From Actinomadura sp. NBRC 104425 (lineage in GTDB: Bacteria; Actinomycetota; Actinomycetes; Streptosporangiales; Streptosporangiaceae), in assembly GCF_030269545.1 (NCBI RefSeq), contig NZ_BSTN01000017.1, positions 77,260-141,259 of the forward strand: DNA of 64,000 nucleotides, read 5' to 3'. Of this stretch, positions 34,981-43,229 are shown in pieces. Position 1 is the first letter of the stretch; each line of letters starts with the position of its first letter. The notes under the pieces were generated by a model that saw only the letters and a program-made list of their open reading frames with translations, was not told where the DNA came from and did no database searches. The translations under genes were made by a program, and so were the position numbers.

Positions 34981-36432
34981 ATGACGATCGACGCCGCCCG
35001 AAGGACGTCACACTCGGTGTCGTCCGCAAGACAGAGGGTCATGGCGCCGCTGATGTCGGCGTGCGTGGTCCTCGTCGTGGCCATGGTCGCCGCGGTCAAC
35101 CTGGCCATCCCCAAGCTCGCCGCGAGCGATCTCGCCCCGTCCGCCACCCAGGTGGTGTGGATCGTGGACACCTACGTCCTGGTGTTCGGCTGCCTGCTCA
35201 TCCCCGCCGGGGCCGTCGGCGACCGGCTGGGCCGCAAAGGCGTGCTGCTGGCCGGGCTCGGAGTGTTCGCCGCCGGATGCCTGCTGGCGGCGGCCGCGCC
35301 GAGCGTGCCGGTGCTGCTGGCCGGCCGGCTCGTCACCGGCGTGGGCGCCGCCCTGACCATGCCCGCCACCCTGTCGCTGCTGCTCCAGGTCACCGCGCCG
35401 CAGGACACACCCCGCGCCATCGCCGCCTGGACGGCCGCCACCGGCATCGCGGGCGCCGTCGGCAACCTCGCCGGAGGGGCGGTCCTGCAGTGGCTGCCGT
35501 GGCGGGGCCTGTTCCTGTGCGCCCTGCCCGTGGCGGGGATCCTGGCGGCCCTGGTGGCCAGGTTCGCGCCGCGCGGGCAGCGCCACCCGGCCGCCCTCGA
35601 CCTGGCGGGCGCGGCGCTGCTCACCGCCGCCCTGTTCGCGCTGCTGTTCGGCATCATCGAGGGCCCCGAGCACGGGTGGTCCTCCGCGTCCGTGCTGGGC
35701 GCGTTCGGATGCGCGGCGGTGCTGCTGGCCGTGTTCGCCGTCTACGCGGCGCGCGCCTCGCACCCCCTGCTGGACCCGCGCCTGTTCGCGATCCCGCGGC
35801 TGCGCAGCGGCGCGCTGGGCGTCTCGGCGGCCTTCTTCGGCCTGTTCGCGCTGTTCTTCGTCAACGCCCAGTACCTGCAGTACGCCAAGGGGTACTCGCC
35901 GCTGAAGACCGGCGTGGCCATCGCGCCCGTGGTGGTCGGCATGCTCGTGGTCAGCAAGCGCAGCGTGGGCCTGGCCCAGCGGTTCGGCGCCCGCCCCGTG
36001 GTGGGAGCGGGGCTGCTGGTGCTGGGCGGGGGGCTCGGGCTGCTGTCGCTGCTGGACGCCGACACCCCCTACCTGCTCTACGCGGTCTTCCTGCTGGTCC
36101 TGTCGGTCGGCATGGGGCTGTGCGTGCCGCTGCTGTCGGTCGGGATCATGGGCGCCCTGCCGCCCGACCGGGCGGGGCTGGGCGCGGGGCTCAACAGCGC
36201 CGCCCGCGAGATCGGCAGCGCGCTCGGCGTCGCCGTCATGGGCACCGTCCTGACCGGCCGGCTCGACGGCGGCGGGACGGGGGCGGGCGCCCTGGCGGGC
36301 GGCGACCCGGCCGCGCGCGCCCGCGCGGTGGAGACGTTCACCGACGCGATGGCGGCGGGCTTCGGGGTGGTCGCGGTCGTCGTGGCCGTCGTCGGACTCC
36401 TCGCCGCCGCGGGCTTCCGCGACCGCAACTGA
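34981..36432 (+). CDS. MFS drug efflux transporter, DHA2 (14-TM) type
   Basis: 483 residues, ATG with GAGGAA upstream. It is membrane-embedded, with about 14 hydrophobic segments. Motif A is seen as GAVGDRLGRKGVLLAG between helices 2 and 3, motif C-like GPILGGxxG degenerates to GIAGAVGNLAGGAVLQWLPW, and ATQVVWIVDTYVLVFGCLLI is typical of DHA2 helix 2. It is predicted to export a drug-like substrate by proton antiport. It is divergent from the LysR gene, which probably controls it. The substrate cannot be read from the sequence. Confidence 0.85.
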   Translation: MTIDAARRTSHSVSSARQRVMAPLMSACVVLVVAMVAAVNLAIPKLAASDLAPSATQVVWIVDTYVLVFGCLLIPAGAVGDRLGRKGVLLAGLGVFAAGCLLAAAAPSVPVLLAGRLVTGVGAALTMPATLSLLLQVTAPQDTPRAIAAWTAATGIAGAVGNLAGGAVLQWLPWRGLFLCALPVAGILAALVARFAPRGQRHPAALDLAGAALLTAALFALLFGIIEGPEHGWSSASVLGAFGCAAVLLAVFAVYAARASHPLLDPRLFAIPRLRSGALGVSAAFFGLFALFFVNAQYLQYAKGYSPLKTGVAIAPVVVGMLVVSKRSVGLAQRFGARPVVGAGLLVLGGGLGLLSLLDADTPYLLYAVFLLVLSVGMGLCVPLLSVGIMGALPPDRAGLGAGLNSAAREIGSALGVAVMGTVLTGRLDGGGTGAGALAGGDPAARARAVETFTDAMAAGFGVVAVVVAVVGLLAAAGFRDRN

Positions 36433-36466
36433 CGATATATCGTGATCTCTCGGTCGATTGAGATAT
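36433..36466. promoter_or_regulatory. palindrome CGATATATCG and imperfect repeat, candidate operator
   Basis: Immediately after the MFS stop: a perfect 10-bp palindrome CGATATATCG (36433-36442), then ATCTC-N10-GAGAT (36445-36464) running into GATATAACG. This AT-rich symmetric block, 20-50 bases before the siderophore-interacting gene, resembles PadR/TetR-type operators. No such regulator lies adjacent in this window. Confidence 0.45.
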
Positions 36467-36486
36467 AACGCGTTTGGAGGTGGCTT

Positions 36487-37275
36487 GTGAGCGCCGAACC
36501 GGCTCCCGCCGGCGCCGCGTCCCCGGCCGGGGGCGGGCGCCTGCGCGACAGGATGCTCGACCTGGTGTTCGTGCGCGGCCGCGTCGAGGACGTGCGGCCG
36601 GCGGCCCGCCGCATGCGGCACGTGCGGATCACCGGCGTGCCGGGGCTCGCCTGGACGCCCGGGCAGCACGTGCGGGTGAACGTCTGCGACCTGTTCGCGG
36701 CCCGCACCTGGATGCGGGGCCTGCGCGACGCCCTGCGCACCTACTCGGTCTGGGACTACGACCCCGACTCCGGGGCGCTGGAGCTGCGCGTGATGGACCA
36801 CGACGGCGACGGGCCGGGCGCCCGGTGGGCGCGGACGCTGCGTCCCGGCCAGGAGGTCGCCTTCACCAAGCCCGAAGGCGGGTTCACGCTGCGCGAGGAC
36901 GCGCCGTACCACCTGTTCGCGGGGGAGGAGACGGCCTCGGTGCCGTTCGGGGCGATGCTGCGTGCGCTGCCCGCGGACGCCGGCGTGTACGGCGTCGTCG
37001 AGGTGGCGGGGCCCGAGGACGAGCTCGCGCTGCCCCGGCGGGCGGACCTGACGTGGCGCCACCGCGGGGACGCCTCGGCCGCCTCCTCGGCGTCGCTGGT
37101 CGAGGCGGTGCGGTCGCTCAAGCTGCCGGACGGCCCGCCCGGCGTCGCCTACGTGGCCGGGGAGGCGCGGACCGTCCAGCTCGTCCGCGCGCACCTGGTC
37201 CGCGAACGGGGATGGCCGCGCCGGGCGGTGCGGGTCAAGCCGTTCTGGACGCCCGGCAAACGCGGCATGGACTGA
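36487..37275 (+). CDS. siderophore-interacting flavoprotein (SIP family)
   Basis: 262 residues, GTG start with GGAGG upstream. Ferredoxin-reductase-like FAD domain at residues 25-135: LRTYSVWDYDPDSGALELRV (flavin-binding RxYS-like motif) and DGDGPGARWARTLRPGQEV. NAD(P)H-binding half: YHLFAGEETASVPFGAMLRA, then PPGVAYVAGEARTVQLVRAH and a C-terminal VKPFWTPGKRGMD. These match SIP ferric-siderophore reductases. It probably releases iron from imported siderophores in the cytosol. It could be read through from the MFS gene, but the palindromic block between them suggests its own control. Confidence 0.87.
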   Translation: MSAEPAPAGAASPAGGGRLRDRMLDLVFVRGRVEDVRPAARRMRHVRITGVPGLAWTPGQHVRVNVCDLFAARTWMRGLRDALRTYSVWDYDPDSGALELRVMDHDGDGPGARWARTLRPGQEVAFTKPEGGFTLREDAPYHLFAGEETASVPFGAMLRALPADAGVYGVVEVAGPEDELALPRRADLTWRHRGDASAASSASLVEAVRSLKLPDGPPGVAYVAGEARTVQLVRAHLVRERGWPRRAVRVKPFWTPGKRGMD

Positions 37276-37813
37276 TCGGCCGGTCACGGTCAGGCGCGGC
37301 GCGGCGCCGGTTCCGCCGCGCCGCGCGCAAGTGTCGGCGAATCTTGCGCGCGCGGCCGCGGCCCCGGGGCCGCGGTTCGCGCCGATCGCAGATCGCCGCC
37401 GGCGGCTCGGCCCGGTCCCGGGAAGGCGGCCGCGGGTCTTGTGCGAGGTCGGCGCGGTGCGGCGGTGCGGCCGCCGGGGCGCGCGGCGAGGCGGGCCCGG
37501 CCGGGTGCCGTGCGGGCATGGACGGCTCACGGGCGCCGCGTCACCATGGCGGCGTAGCGCTGGCCGGTGCAGCCGGTGGGGCGCACGGGAAAGCGGCGAC
37601 AAATGAGGCGTGCGCCACATTCCCGGCTCTCCGTCGCTGGGCCCCCGCTTCCGCCGCAGGTCAGGACGTGCGGACCGGTGCGGCGGCGGGCGGGGCGGCG
37701 CCGGTGCACGACGATCTTTTTCCGATCTGCACGTGCATCGGCTCTTGCACCTGCACGCTATTGCTAGCAGGATGGCCCCCGGACCCCCGCACGTGAACTC
37801 CCCGGAGATCGCG
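37276..37813. other. 540-base region without a supported gene
   Basis: Very GC-rich with CG-rich short repeats and no ORF with real codon bias. An AT-richer patch at 37705-37770 (gatctttttccgatctgcac) is the likely promoter zone for the next gene. GGAGA precedes its ATG. Confidence 0.3.
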
Positions 37814-38239
37814 ATGACCGCACACTTGAGCGACAGCGACCGACAGGCGCTGCGCCTCGCCCAGGACCTGCGCGAGCAGATGAGGCTGGCCCTGCCGCAG
37901 CAGAGCGCCGCGCCCTCGGTGTCGCCGTTCGTCGACCCCTCGGGACGCCCCAGCGTCCTGATGCGGATGGACGACGAGACGGCGCGCGCCCTGATGGCGG
38001 TGCTCAGCGACCGGCTCGCGGCCCAGGCGCAGCCACAGCAGCAGCCGATGCCGCAGCAGCAGTTCGCGGCCGAGCCCCGCCGCGCGGACGGCTCCCACGC
38101 GGCCCCGCCGCCGCCGACGGCCGCGCCGCCGCAGCAGCCGGAGATGTCCGCGCTGCCCCACGCGCCGGCGTTCACCCCGGCGCCGGCCGTCCCCGCACCG
38201 GGCGGCCCGCTGTTCCCCACGGCCTTCCCCGCGCGCTGA
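37814..38239 (+). CDS. Gln/Pro/Ala-rich small protein of unknown function
   Basis: 141 residues, ATG with GGAGA six bases upstream. The N-terminal ~75 residues look folded (SDSDRQALRLAQDLREQMRL, then RPSVLMRMDDETARALMAVL). The rest is low-complexity Gln, Pro and Ala (QPQQQPMPQQQ; PPPPTAAPPQQP). No signal peptide or known domain is seen. It is followed by a good terminator, so it is a monocistronic unit. Confidence 0.55.
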   Translation: MTAHLSDSDRQALRLAQDLREQMRLALPQQSAAPSVSPFVDPSGRPSVLMRMDDETARALMAVLSDRLAAQAQPQQQPMPQQQFAAEPRRADGSHAAPPPPTAAPPQQPEMSALPHAPAFTPAPAVPAPGGPLFPTAFPAR

Positions 38240-38284
38240 GCCGCCGCCGGCTCGCCGAGCGCGCACCGACGCGGTCTCCGCCGA

Positions 38285-38308
38285 CGCCCGGGGCAGCAGC
38301 CCCGGGCG
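38285..38308 (+). terminator. terminator hairpin
   Basis: 10-bp perfect stem (CGCCCGGGGC with its complement) and AGCA loop, 46 bases after the preceding stop. It may also act on the convergent minus-strand gene that ends at 38364. Confidence 0.6.
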
Positions 38309-38363
38309 CGTTGGTATCCACCGCCTTCCGGGCGGCGACCACGGCGAGCCGGTCGACGGCGGG

Positions 38364-39170
38364 TCACTCGTAGGGGTTGGCGGGCTTGTTGATGCGCCTG
38401 ACGGACGTGCCCTGCAGCACGTGCACGCCGCTCTCGGCGGCCTGCGGGGGGAGCGGCTGCCAGGTGCCCTCCACCTGGACCCACGCGTCGGCGGGCGGCC
38501 GGGGCAGCCCCTTGACGATCACGGGGAAGGGCACGGCGTCGCCCGCGCAGCACGCCATCCGCAGCCGGGTGACCTGCCAGCCGCCGTCGCCGCGGGGCGT
38601 GACGAACCCGGTCAGGCGCACCGGCACGCCCTCGAACGAGGACCGGTCGCCGTTCTGCGCCTGCCACGCCCGGCCGATGAACTCGCCCAGCGTCATGGAG
38701 ATCGGCCCGCGGTCGCGGGGCAGCGGCCCGTAGCCCTCGTCGGCCGGGCTCGGCGGCGGGGCGGCCGGGCGGTCCGCGCCGCGCGCGGCGGTGAACGACC
38801 CCAGCGCGGGCGGCGCGATCACGAAGATCGCCAGCACGGGCAGGCACAGCAGCCACGCCACCCGGGGGCCGCGCGCGTGGTCGTGCCCGTGGTGCCCATC
38901 GTGCCCGTGGTGCCCATCGTGTCCGTGGTGTGCCCCGTGGTGTGCGTGCCCATGGTGTCCCGCGTGCCCGTGGTGCCGCGGATCGGGGTCGTCCGTCCAC
39001 TCCCGGCGCAGCCCCGCCGCGCCCAGCGCCAGCAGCACCAGCGCCGCCGGGACGAGCATGTACCGGAAGCCCGGCCGGACGTAGTTGAGGTAGTCGTCGG
39101 TCGCCAGCGTGATCCACAGCACGGCCCCGCCGAGCGTGATCAACAGCAGGTTCTGCGCGGCCCGCGTCAC
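38364..39170 (-). CDS. TIGR03943-family membrane protein with histidine-rich loop
   Basis: 268 residues, GTG start. Two N-terminal transmembrane helices (NLLLITLGGAVLWITLA; YMLVPAALVLLALGAAGL), then a His/Gly/Asp-rich cytosolic or external loop with about 20 histidines encoded by 18-bp repeats near 38880-38960. A third helix is LLCLPVLAIFVIAPPALG. A C-terminal soluble domain follows (RLTGFVTPRGDGGWQVTRLR, MACCAGDAVPFPVIVKGL). It overlaps the permease gene by GTGA. The pair TIGR03943/DUF318 permease is conserved in many bacteria, in some under zinc control. The histidines point to divalent metal binding. Confidence 0.82.
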   Translation of the reverse strand: MTRAAQNLLLITLGGAVLWITLATDDYLNYVRPGFRYMLVPAALVLLALGAAGLRREWTDDPDPRHHGHAGHHGHAHHGAHHGHDGHHGHDGHHGHDHARGPRVAWLLCLPVLAIFVIAPPALGSFTAARGADRPAAPPPSPADEGYGPLPRDRGPISMTLGEFIGRAWQAQNGDRSSFEGVPVRLTGFVTPRGDGGWQVTRLRMACCAGDAVPFPVIVKGLPRPPADAWVQVEGTWQPLPPQAAESGVHVLQGTSVRRINKPANPYE

Positions 39171-40210
39171 AGCAGCACCCCTCCCACCAGAACGCTCACG
39201 GCGACGGCGAGCGCGAACGTCAGCGGGACGAACCGCACCGCGAACCGCCGTCCGAAGAACCCCGCCTGCAGCGCCACCAGCTTCAGATCGACCATCGGGC
39301 CCACGACCAGGAACGCCAGCCGGGCCGTGGGGGAGAACTGCGCCAGGCTCGCCGCCACGAACGCGTCGGCCTCCGAGCAGATCGACATCAGCACCGCCAG
39401 CAGCGCCAGCACCAGCACCGACAGCGGACCGGCGCCGGCGAGGCCGTCCACCCAGCCCGCCGGGACCGCCACGTTGATCGTCGCCGCGGCGGCGCCGCCC
39501 ACCACCAGAAAGCCGCCCGCGTGCATGATGTCGTGCCGCATCGCCTGGCGGAACGCCTCCCAGCGGCCGGCGTCGGCGGCCTCGGGACGCGGCGGGACGC
39601 GCAGCCACTCGCCCCGGCCGACCAGCAGCCAGATCCACCCGGCCAGCACCGCCACCAGCAGCGACGCGGCGAACCGCCCCACCACCATCTGCGGGCTGCC
39701 CGGGAACGCCACGGCCGTGGCCACCAGCACCACCGGATTGATCGCGGGCGCGGCCAGCAGGAACGTCAGCGCCGCCGCCGGGGCCACCCCGCGCGCCATC
39801 AGCCCGCCCGCGACCGGCACCGACGCGCACTCGCAGCCGGGCAGCACCGCCCCCATCGCCCCCGCCACCGGCACGGCCGCGCCCGGCCGCGACGGCAGCA
39901 CCCGCCGCCAGAACGCCGCCGGGACGAACGCCGTGATCGCCGCCGACAGCATCACCCCGAACACCAGGAACGGCAGCGCCTGCACGCAGATCGCCACGAA
40001 GATCGTCGTCCAGGCGTGCAGCGCGCGGCCGTCCACCGCCGGGGCCACCCACAGGCGCCCGGCGACCAGCACCGCGGCCAGCGCGGCGAAGCACCAGGCG
40101 GCGCGGGTGCCGGGCGACATGGGGCGGCCGGGCGCCCAGTCCGGGGGAGGAAGCAGATCGTCGTCATCGTCGGCCGTCCGCAGGCCGGCGGAGTCGGTCA
40201 TGGAGGTCAT
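39167..40210 (-). CDS. DUF318-type permease, partner of TIGR03943
   Basis: 347 residues with about eight to ten hydrophobic helices in two similar halves: VAGAMGAVLPGCECASVPVA (conserved GCxC-like turn) and LSICSEADAFVAASLAQFSP. These are signatures of the permease family PF03773. The start is the ATG at 40210 (a second ATG two codons on is equally possible). It lies upstream of and overlaps the TIGR03943 gene, so the two form one operon. The substrate is unproven; metal or small-molecule export has been suggested for the family. Confidence 0.82.
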   Translation of the reverse strand: MTSMTDSAGLRTADDDDDLLPPPDWAPGRPMSPGTRAAWCFAALAAVLVAGRLWVAPAVDGRALHAWTTIFVAICVQALPFLVFGVMLSAAITAFVPAAFWRRVLPSRPGAAVPVAGAMGAVLPGCECASVPVAGGLMARGVAPAAALTFLLAAPAINPVVLVATAVAFPGSPQMVVGRFAASLLVAVLAGWIWLLVGRGEWLRVPPRPEAADAGRWEAFRQAMRHDIMHAGGFLVVGGAAAATINVAVPAGWVDGLAGAGPLSVLVLALLAVLMSICSEADAFVAASLAQFSPTARLAFLVVGPMVDLKLVALQAGFFGRRFAVRFVPLTFALAVAVSVLVGGVLL

Positions 40211-40854
40211 CGTCCCACAGGCAACGCTTGTGCACCGCCCGTCACATAAACCTCATCAAACGCGCTGCGCGGTGAGCCGGGCAAGGCAGGTACCGAATTG
40301 ATCTTTTCGAGATCTGGCCGAGATCGGCGGTCGGGCCGGGCGGCGGAATCGCCCGTGCCGTAGGGGATCCGTGCACTTCCGATTCGCTCGCCGAAAAGAT
40401 CGTTAAACCGACGATCTACCGTCAGAAGGGTAAAATCGGGTCCGTTTTTGCATCCTGTGCGTAAATCGTCCTATACTCAGGTCATGTCCTGGTCAACCTG
40501 CCATTGACCGGGCCAATCGCATAGCCGTCGCCTCCCGCCCGCCAGGCGGGACCCCCTCAGCCGGTTCGCGGCCGGCCATGCAACGGCCGCATTCAACGGG
40601 GGCACTGGAGCTCCGACCGGCAGGCATCTCACCCGTTTCATTCCGTACGCGCACGCTCGCGGCCACCGGGGGTCGCTCTCAGGTGCGCGTCCGCGGTCGG
40701 CCCTGTCCAACGGGCGATCCGCTTCACACGGGTTCTCTCTTTCCCGACGGCCTATCCGAGCCGTGTCTCGGAGCCGTTCCCTGCGCCGGCAACGCGCCGC
40801 AGCGGCGTGCCCGCAGGAGACGGCTGCTCCCTGTCCGCCGAACGAAGGATTCCT
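40211..40854. other. divergent intergenic region and long leader
   Basis: 644 bases. The first ~230 bases should carry the permease promoter; no Zur-like palindrome is obvious. From the promoter at 40448 the transcript has a leader of about 370 bases before the secreted-protein ATG, with many GC-rich hairpins and no credible ORF. Confidence 0.4.
40448..40477 (+). promoter_or_regulatory. sigma-70-type promoter of the secreted barrel protein
   Basis: TTGCAT (40448-40453), 18-base spacer, TATACT (40472-40477). The -10 has five of six consensus bases, the best such match I saw in the window. It implies a ~370-base 5' leader. Confidence 0.55.
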
Positions 40855-41484
40855 ATGCAGCAGCGTGCGCTCAATGTCGTCATGACCGCCGTGACCGGTT
40901 CCTGCCTGGCCGGCATGCTGGTGGCCGGAGTGGCCGCCGCGAGTGACGACGCCGCCGCGCCGAAGAACATGCCGTCCCAGCAGCCGCTGGCGGCGGCCCA
41001 GGAGAACAACGTTCTGAGCCTGGGGCAGAACCAGGCCGCCCAGGAGCAGTCCGCCCAAGCAAGCCTGGCCCGGCCTGCCAAGAAGCCCAAGAAGAAGTCC
41101 CTGCTGACCGGGTACACCACCGCGTCCTACTTCTGGGACGACGGCTCGGGCATCAACGGTGACACCGGTGCCCCCGCCAGCGGCAGGCCCATGCAGAAGG
41201 GCCTGTTCGCCAGCCCCAGCTGGCCGCTGATGACAAAAGTGCGCGTGACCTACAACGGCCGCAGCCGCGTCGGCTTCATCGGCGACCGCGGTCCGGGCGC
41301 GCCGTCCCACAACGGCGTGATGCTGGACCTGGACACCTACACGTTCCGCTACCTGCTGGACGGCGGGAAGCCCGCCAGCAAGTACAACGCGGGCACCGGC
41401 GAGGGCCACCTGCGCGGTGTCAAGTACGAGGTGCTGGAGTGGGGCAACGGTCCCGGCACCAGGGGCGAGCCCCGGCCCCTGTAA
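40855..41484 (+). CDS. secreted double-psi beta-barrel-like (RlpA-like) protein
   Basis: 209 residues starting at the ATG after GAAGGATTCCT. Signal peptide: NVVMTAVTGSCLAGMLVAGV ending AAA-S. A disordered Gln/Ala/Lys linker precedes a ~110-residue domain: TASYFWDDGSGINGDTGAPA, KVRVTYNGRSRVGFIGDRGP and NGVMLDLDTYTFRYLLDGG, which resembles an RlpA/expansin-type DPBB fold with its GDRGP turn. It probably acts at the cell wall. A strong promoter, long leader and terminator make it a free-standing unit. Confidence 0.65.
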   Translation: MQQRALNVVMTAVTGSCLAGMLVAGVAAASDDAAAPKNMPSQQPLAAAQENNVLSLGQNQAAQEQSAQASLARPAKKPKKKSLLTGYTTASYFWDDGSGINGDTGAPASGRPMQKGLFASPSWPLMTKVRVTYNGRSRVGFIGDRGPGAPSHNGVMLDLDTYTFRYLLDGGKPASKYNAGTGEGHLRGVKYEVLEWGNGPGTRGEPRPL

Positions 41485-41587
41485 GGCGGGCGACCCCCTA
41501 GAGGACCCTTCGGGGCACGCCCACAAGGCACGCCCCGGGGAACCGTGAAGGGCGCCGGCCCTCGGACGCCCCTCGCGGAGTCGGCAG

Positions 41588-41620
41588 AACGCCCCGGCGG
41601 TCAACGACCGCCGGGGCGTT
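41588..41620 (+). terminator. strong terminator
   Basis: Perfect 15-bp stem (41588-41602 with 41606-41620) and AAC loop, ending TTTCG, about 100 bases after the secreted-protein stop. Confidence 0.75.
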
Positions 41621-42114
41621 TCGCGCACCCCCAACCATGTCAGCGGCCCTCCGGTGTCAACGGCGCTCCCCGCCGCCGGCGCCCCCCTGATGTCAGCCGA
41701 CGGGCCGGGGCAGCGGCCCGCGGTGTCAGCGGCCCGTCGGCGCCACCATGGCCGGTGCACCGGGCCGTCCCGACGGCCGCGCCGGATCGGAAGGCGCGCC
41801 GTCCACCGGTGCCCATGGGACTCATGGTGGCTTTTGGACGCATGGTCGCGCCGGCAGGAATCCGACGTCGCGGCCGCCGGGCGCGAGCGTCCGGCGGGGC
41901 CGGTGGCGACGGCGCGATGCCTGGCTCAGGTGTCCAGAGAAAGGGCGTTCTGTCGCCCATGCGGTCCCGCCGGACGCTTTCATGCTGACATCCGAACTCC
42001 GTTTCCGGAAGGTGCATGTAACCCTGTGGAGCGGTCCGTTTTCGGGAAAATTTAAGGTGACCCTTCGGCCACCCCCCTGAGCGCCTGCGGCCGCCCGCGG
42101 TTCAGGCGGCGGCG
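41621..42114. repeat. gene-free region with four TGTCAGCGGC-like repeats
   Basis: Copies begin at 41638, 41655, 41691 and 41724 (TGTCAGCGGCCC twice, TGTCAACGGCGC, TGTCAGCCGACG). Spacing is irregular (17, 36, 33). No ORF in the region has actinomycete codon bias. An AT-rich tract at 42035-42060 may be a promoter for the next small ORF. Confidence 0.4.
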
Positions 42115-42150
42115 ATGAACGCACGGGCGCGACGGAAGAGGCTCAGGGTG

Positions 42151-42297
42151 ATGAGTGCGGCCGCCGCCCTCGGCACGGACCAGGCGGCGCTCGGGCTGCG
42201 CCTGGAACGCGCGGGCTTCGGCTACCTGCTGCGCCAGGACATCCCCGACCGCTTCCGCGCCCAGGCCCGCCGCGGCTCCGGGAAGCGGCGCGGCTGA
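42151..42297 (+). CDS. possible small protein, 48 residues
   Basis: MSAAAALGTDQAALGLRLER and onward, GTG/ATG region with CAGGGTG upstream; nearly every third base is G or C, which argues for a real gene. An upstream ATG at 42115 adds 12 basic residues. No family recognised. It is convergent with the amidotransferase gene. Confidence 0.4.
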   Translation: MSAAAALGTDQAALGLRLERAGFGYLLRQDIPDRFRAQARRGSGKRRG

Positions 42298-42343
42298 GGC
42301 GCGCCGGCGCGCGAGGCCCGCGGCGGCGGGCGGCCAGGCGGGC

Positions 42344-43210
42344 CTATCCGCTCTCCGACTGCGAGGCGGCCTCGCTGGCGGACAGGTCGGCCTTGGTCAG
42401 CGGGTGCGCCGGAGGGGCGAAGGGGAACACCGAGGTGGCCTTCAGCCCGTCCACCAACAGCAGCTCGCCGGGCTCCAGCAGCCGCCAGCCCGGGTCGTCG
42501 TCCATCCGCTCGCTGGCGATCACGTACGCGGGCGCGGCGTGCCGGCCGTCGCCGTTGGGGCCGGACACGTTGAGGCTGCCGGGCTCGTGCGGGGACTGCA
42601 GGTGCCGGAAGCCGCCGAACCGGGGCGTGAGCACCCACAGCTCGTTCTGCGCGGGATAGCGCAGCGCCCACAGCTTGCACGCCTCGGCCAGCAGCAGGTT
42701 GAGGGAGTACACCGGCAGTTCGGCGGCGATGCGGCGGATCGCCGCGACCAGCCCGGCGGTGGTGTCGCCGCGCCTGCGGATCTCGGCGGTGACGTAGGCG
42801 AACACCCGCTCGGAGTCGGTGTCCCCCTCCAGCAGGGCCTTGTCCACGTCGGTCAGCCAGGTGTCCAGCACGTCCATGCCCTTGACCACGCCGTTGTGTG
42901 CGAACAGCCGGTCGTTCATGTCGAAGGGGTGGGCGTTGTGCACCGACACGGGGGCGCCGGAGGCGTACCGGACGTGCGAGACGAAGGTGTGCGACACCAC
43001 GTTGCGGGCGTGCGAGGCGAAGTCGGCGTTCTGGTACGCGGCGATCGGGGCCCGGTCGCGCACCGGCTCGTCGCCGAGGGAGAACCAGCCGAGGCCGGTG
43101 CCGTCGGGCATCCGGCGGCTCTGCGCCTTGAGGCTCTGCGGGGCGTCCAGCAGCCAGAACGTAGCCCGGACGCGGGGGCCGCCGGTGGTCATCCCGAACA
43201 GTCGGCACAT
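42344..43210 (-). CDS. class II glutamine amidotransferase (YafJ-like)
   Basis: 288 residues beginning MCRLFGMTTGG, with Cys2 as the N-terminal nucleophile after Met removal. Class II (Ntn) GATase motifs are present: RRMPDGTGLGWFSLGD, SHVRYASGAPVSVHNAHPF and DRLFAHNGVVKG. Family members of this type release glutamate/ammonia or cut gamma-glutamyl bonds. It lies 19 bases downstream of an amino-acid permease in the same direction, so the pair may handle imported amides. EgtC is an alternative, but no ergothioneine genes are nearby. Confidence 0.85.
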   Translation of the reverse strand: MCRLFGMTTGGPRVRATFWLLDAPQSLKAQSRRMPDGTGLGWFSLGDEPVRDRAPIAAYQNADFASHARNVVSHTFVSHVRYASGAPVSVHNAHPFDMNDRLFAHNGVVKGMDVLDTWLTDVDKALLEGDTDSERVFAYVTAEIRRRGDTTAGLVAAIRRIAAELPVYSLNLLLAEACKLWALRYPAQNELWVLTPRFGGFRHLQSPHEPGSLNVSGPNGDGRHAAPAYVIASERMDDDPGWRLLEPGELLLVDGLKATSVFPFAPPAHPLTKADLSASEAASQSESG

Positions 43211-43229
43211 GCTTTCACCCAGCCGGTGG

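Noticed and set aside
40478..40854. ydaO (c-di-AMP) riboswitch before the RlpA-like gene
   Set aside because: The conserved GGGGGA and GGGGTGAA-type segments of ydaO are absent; only a generic GC-rich leader is seen.
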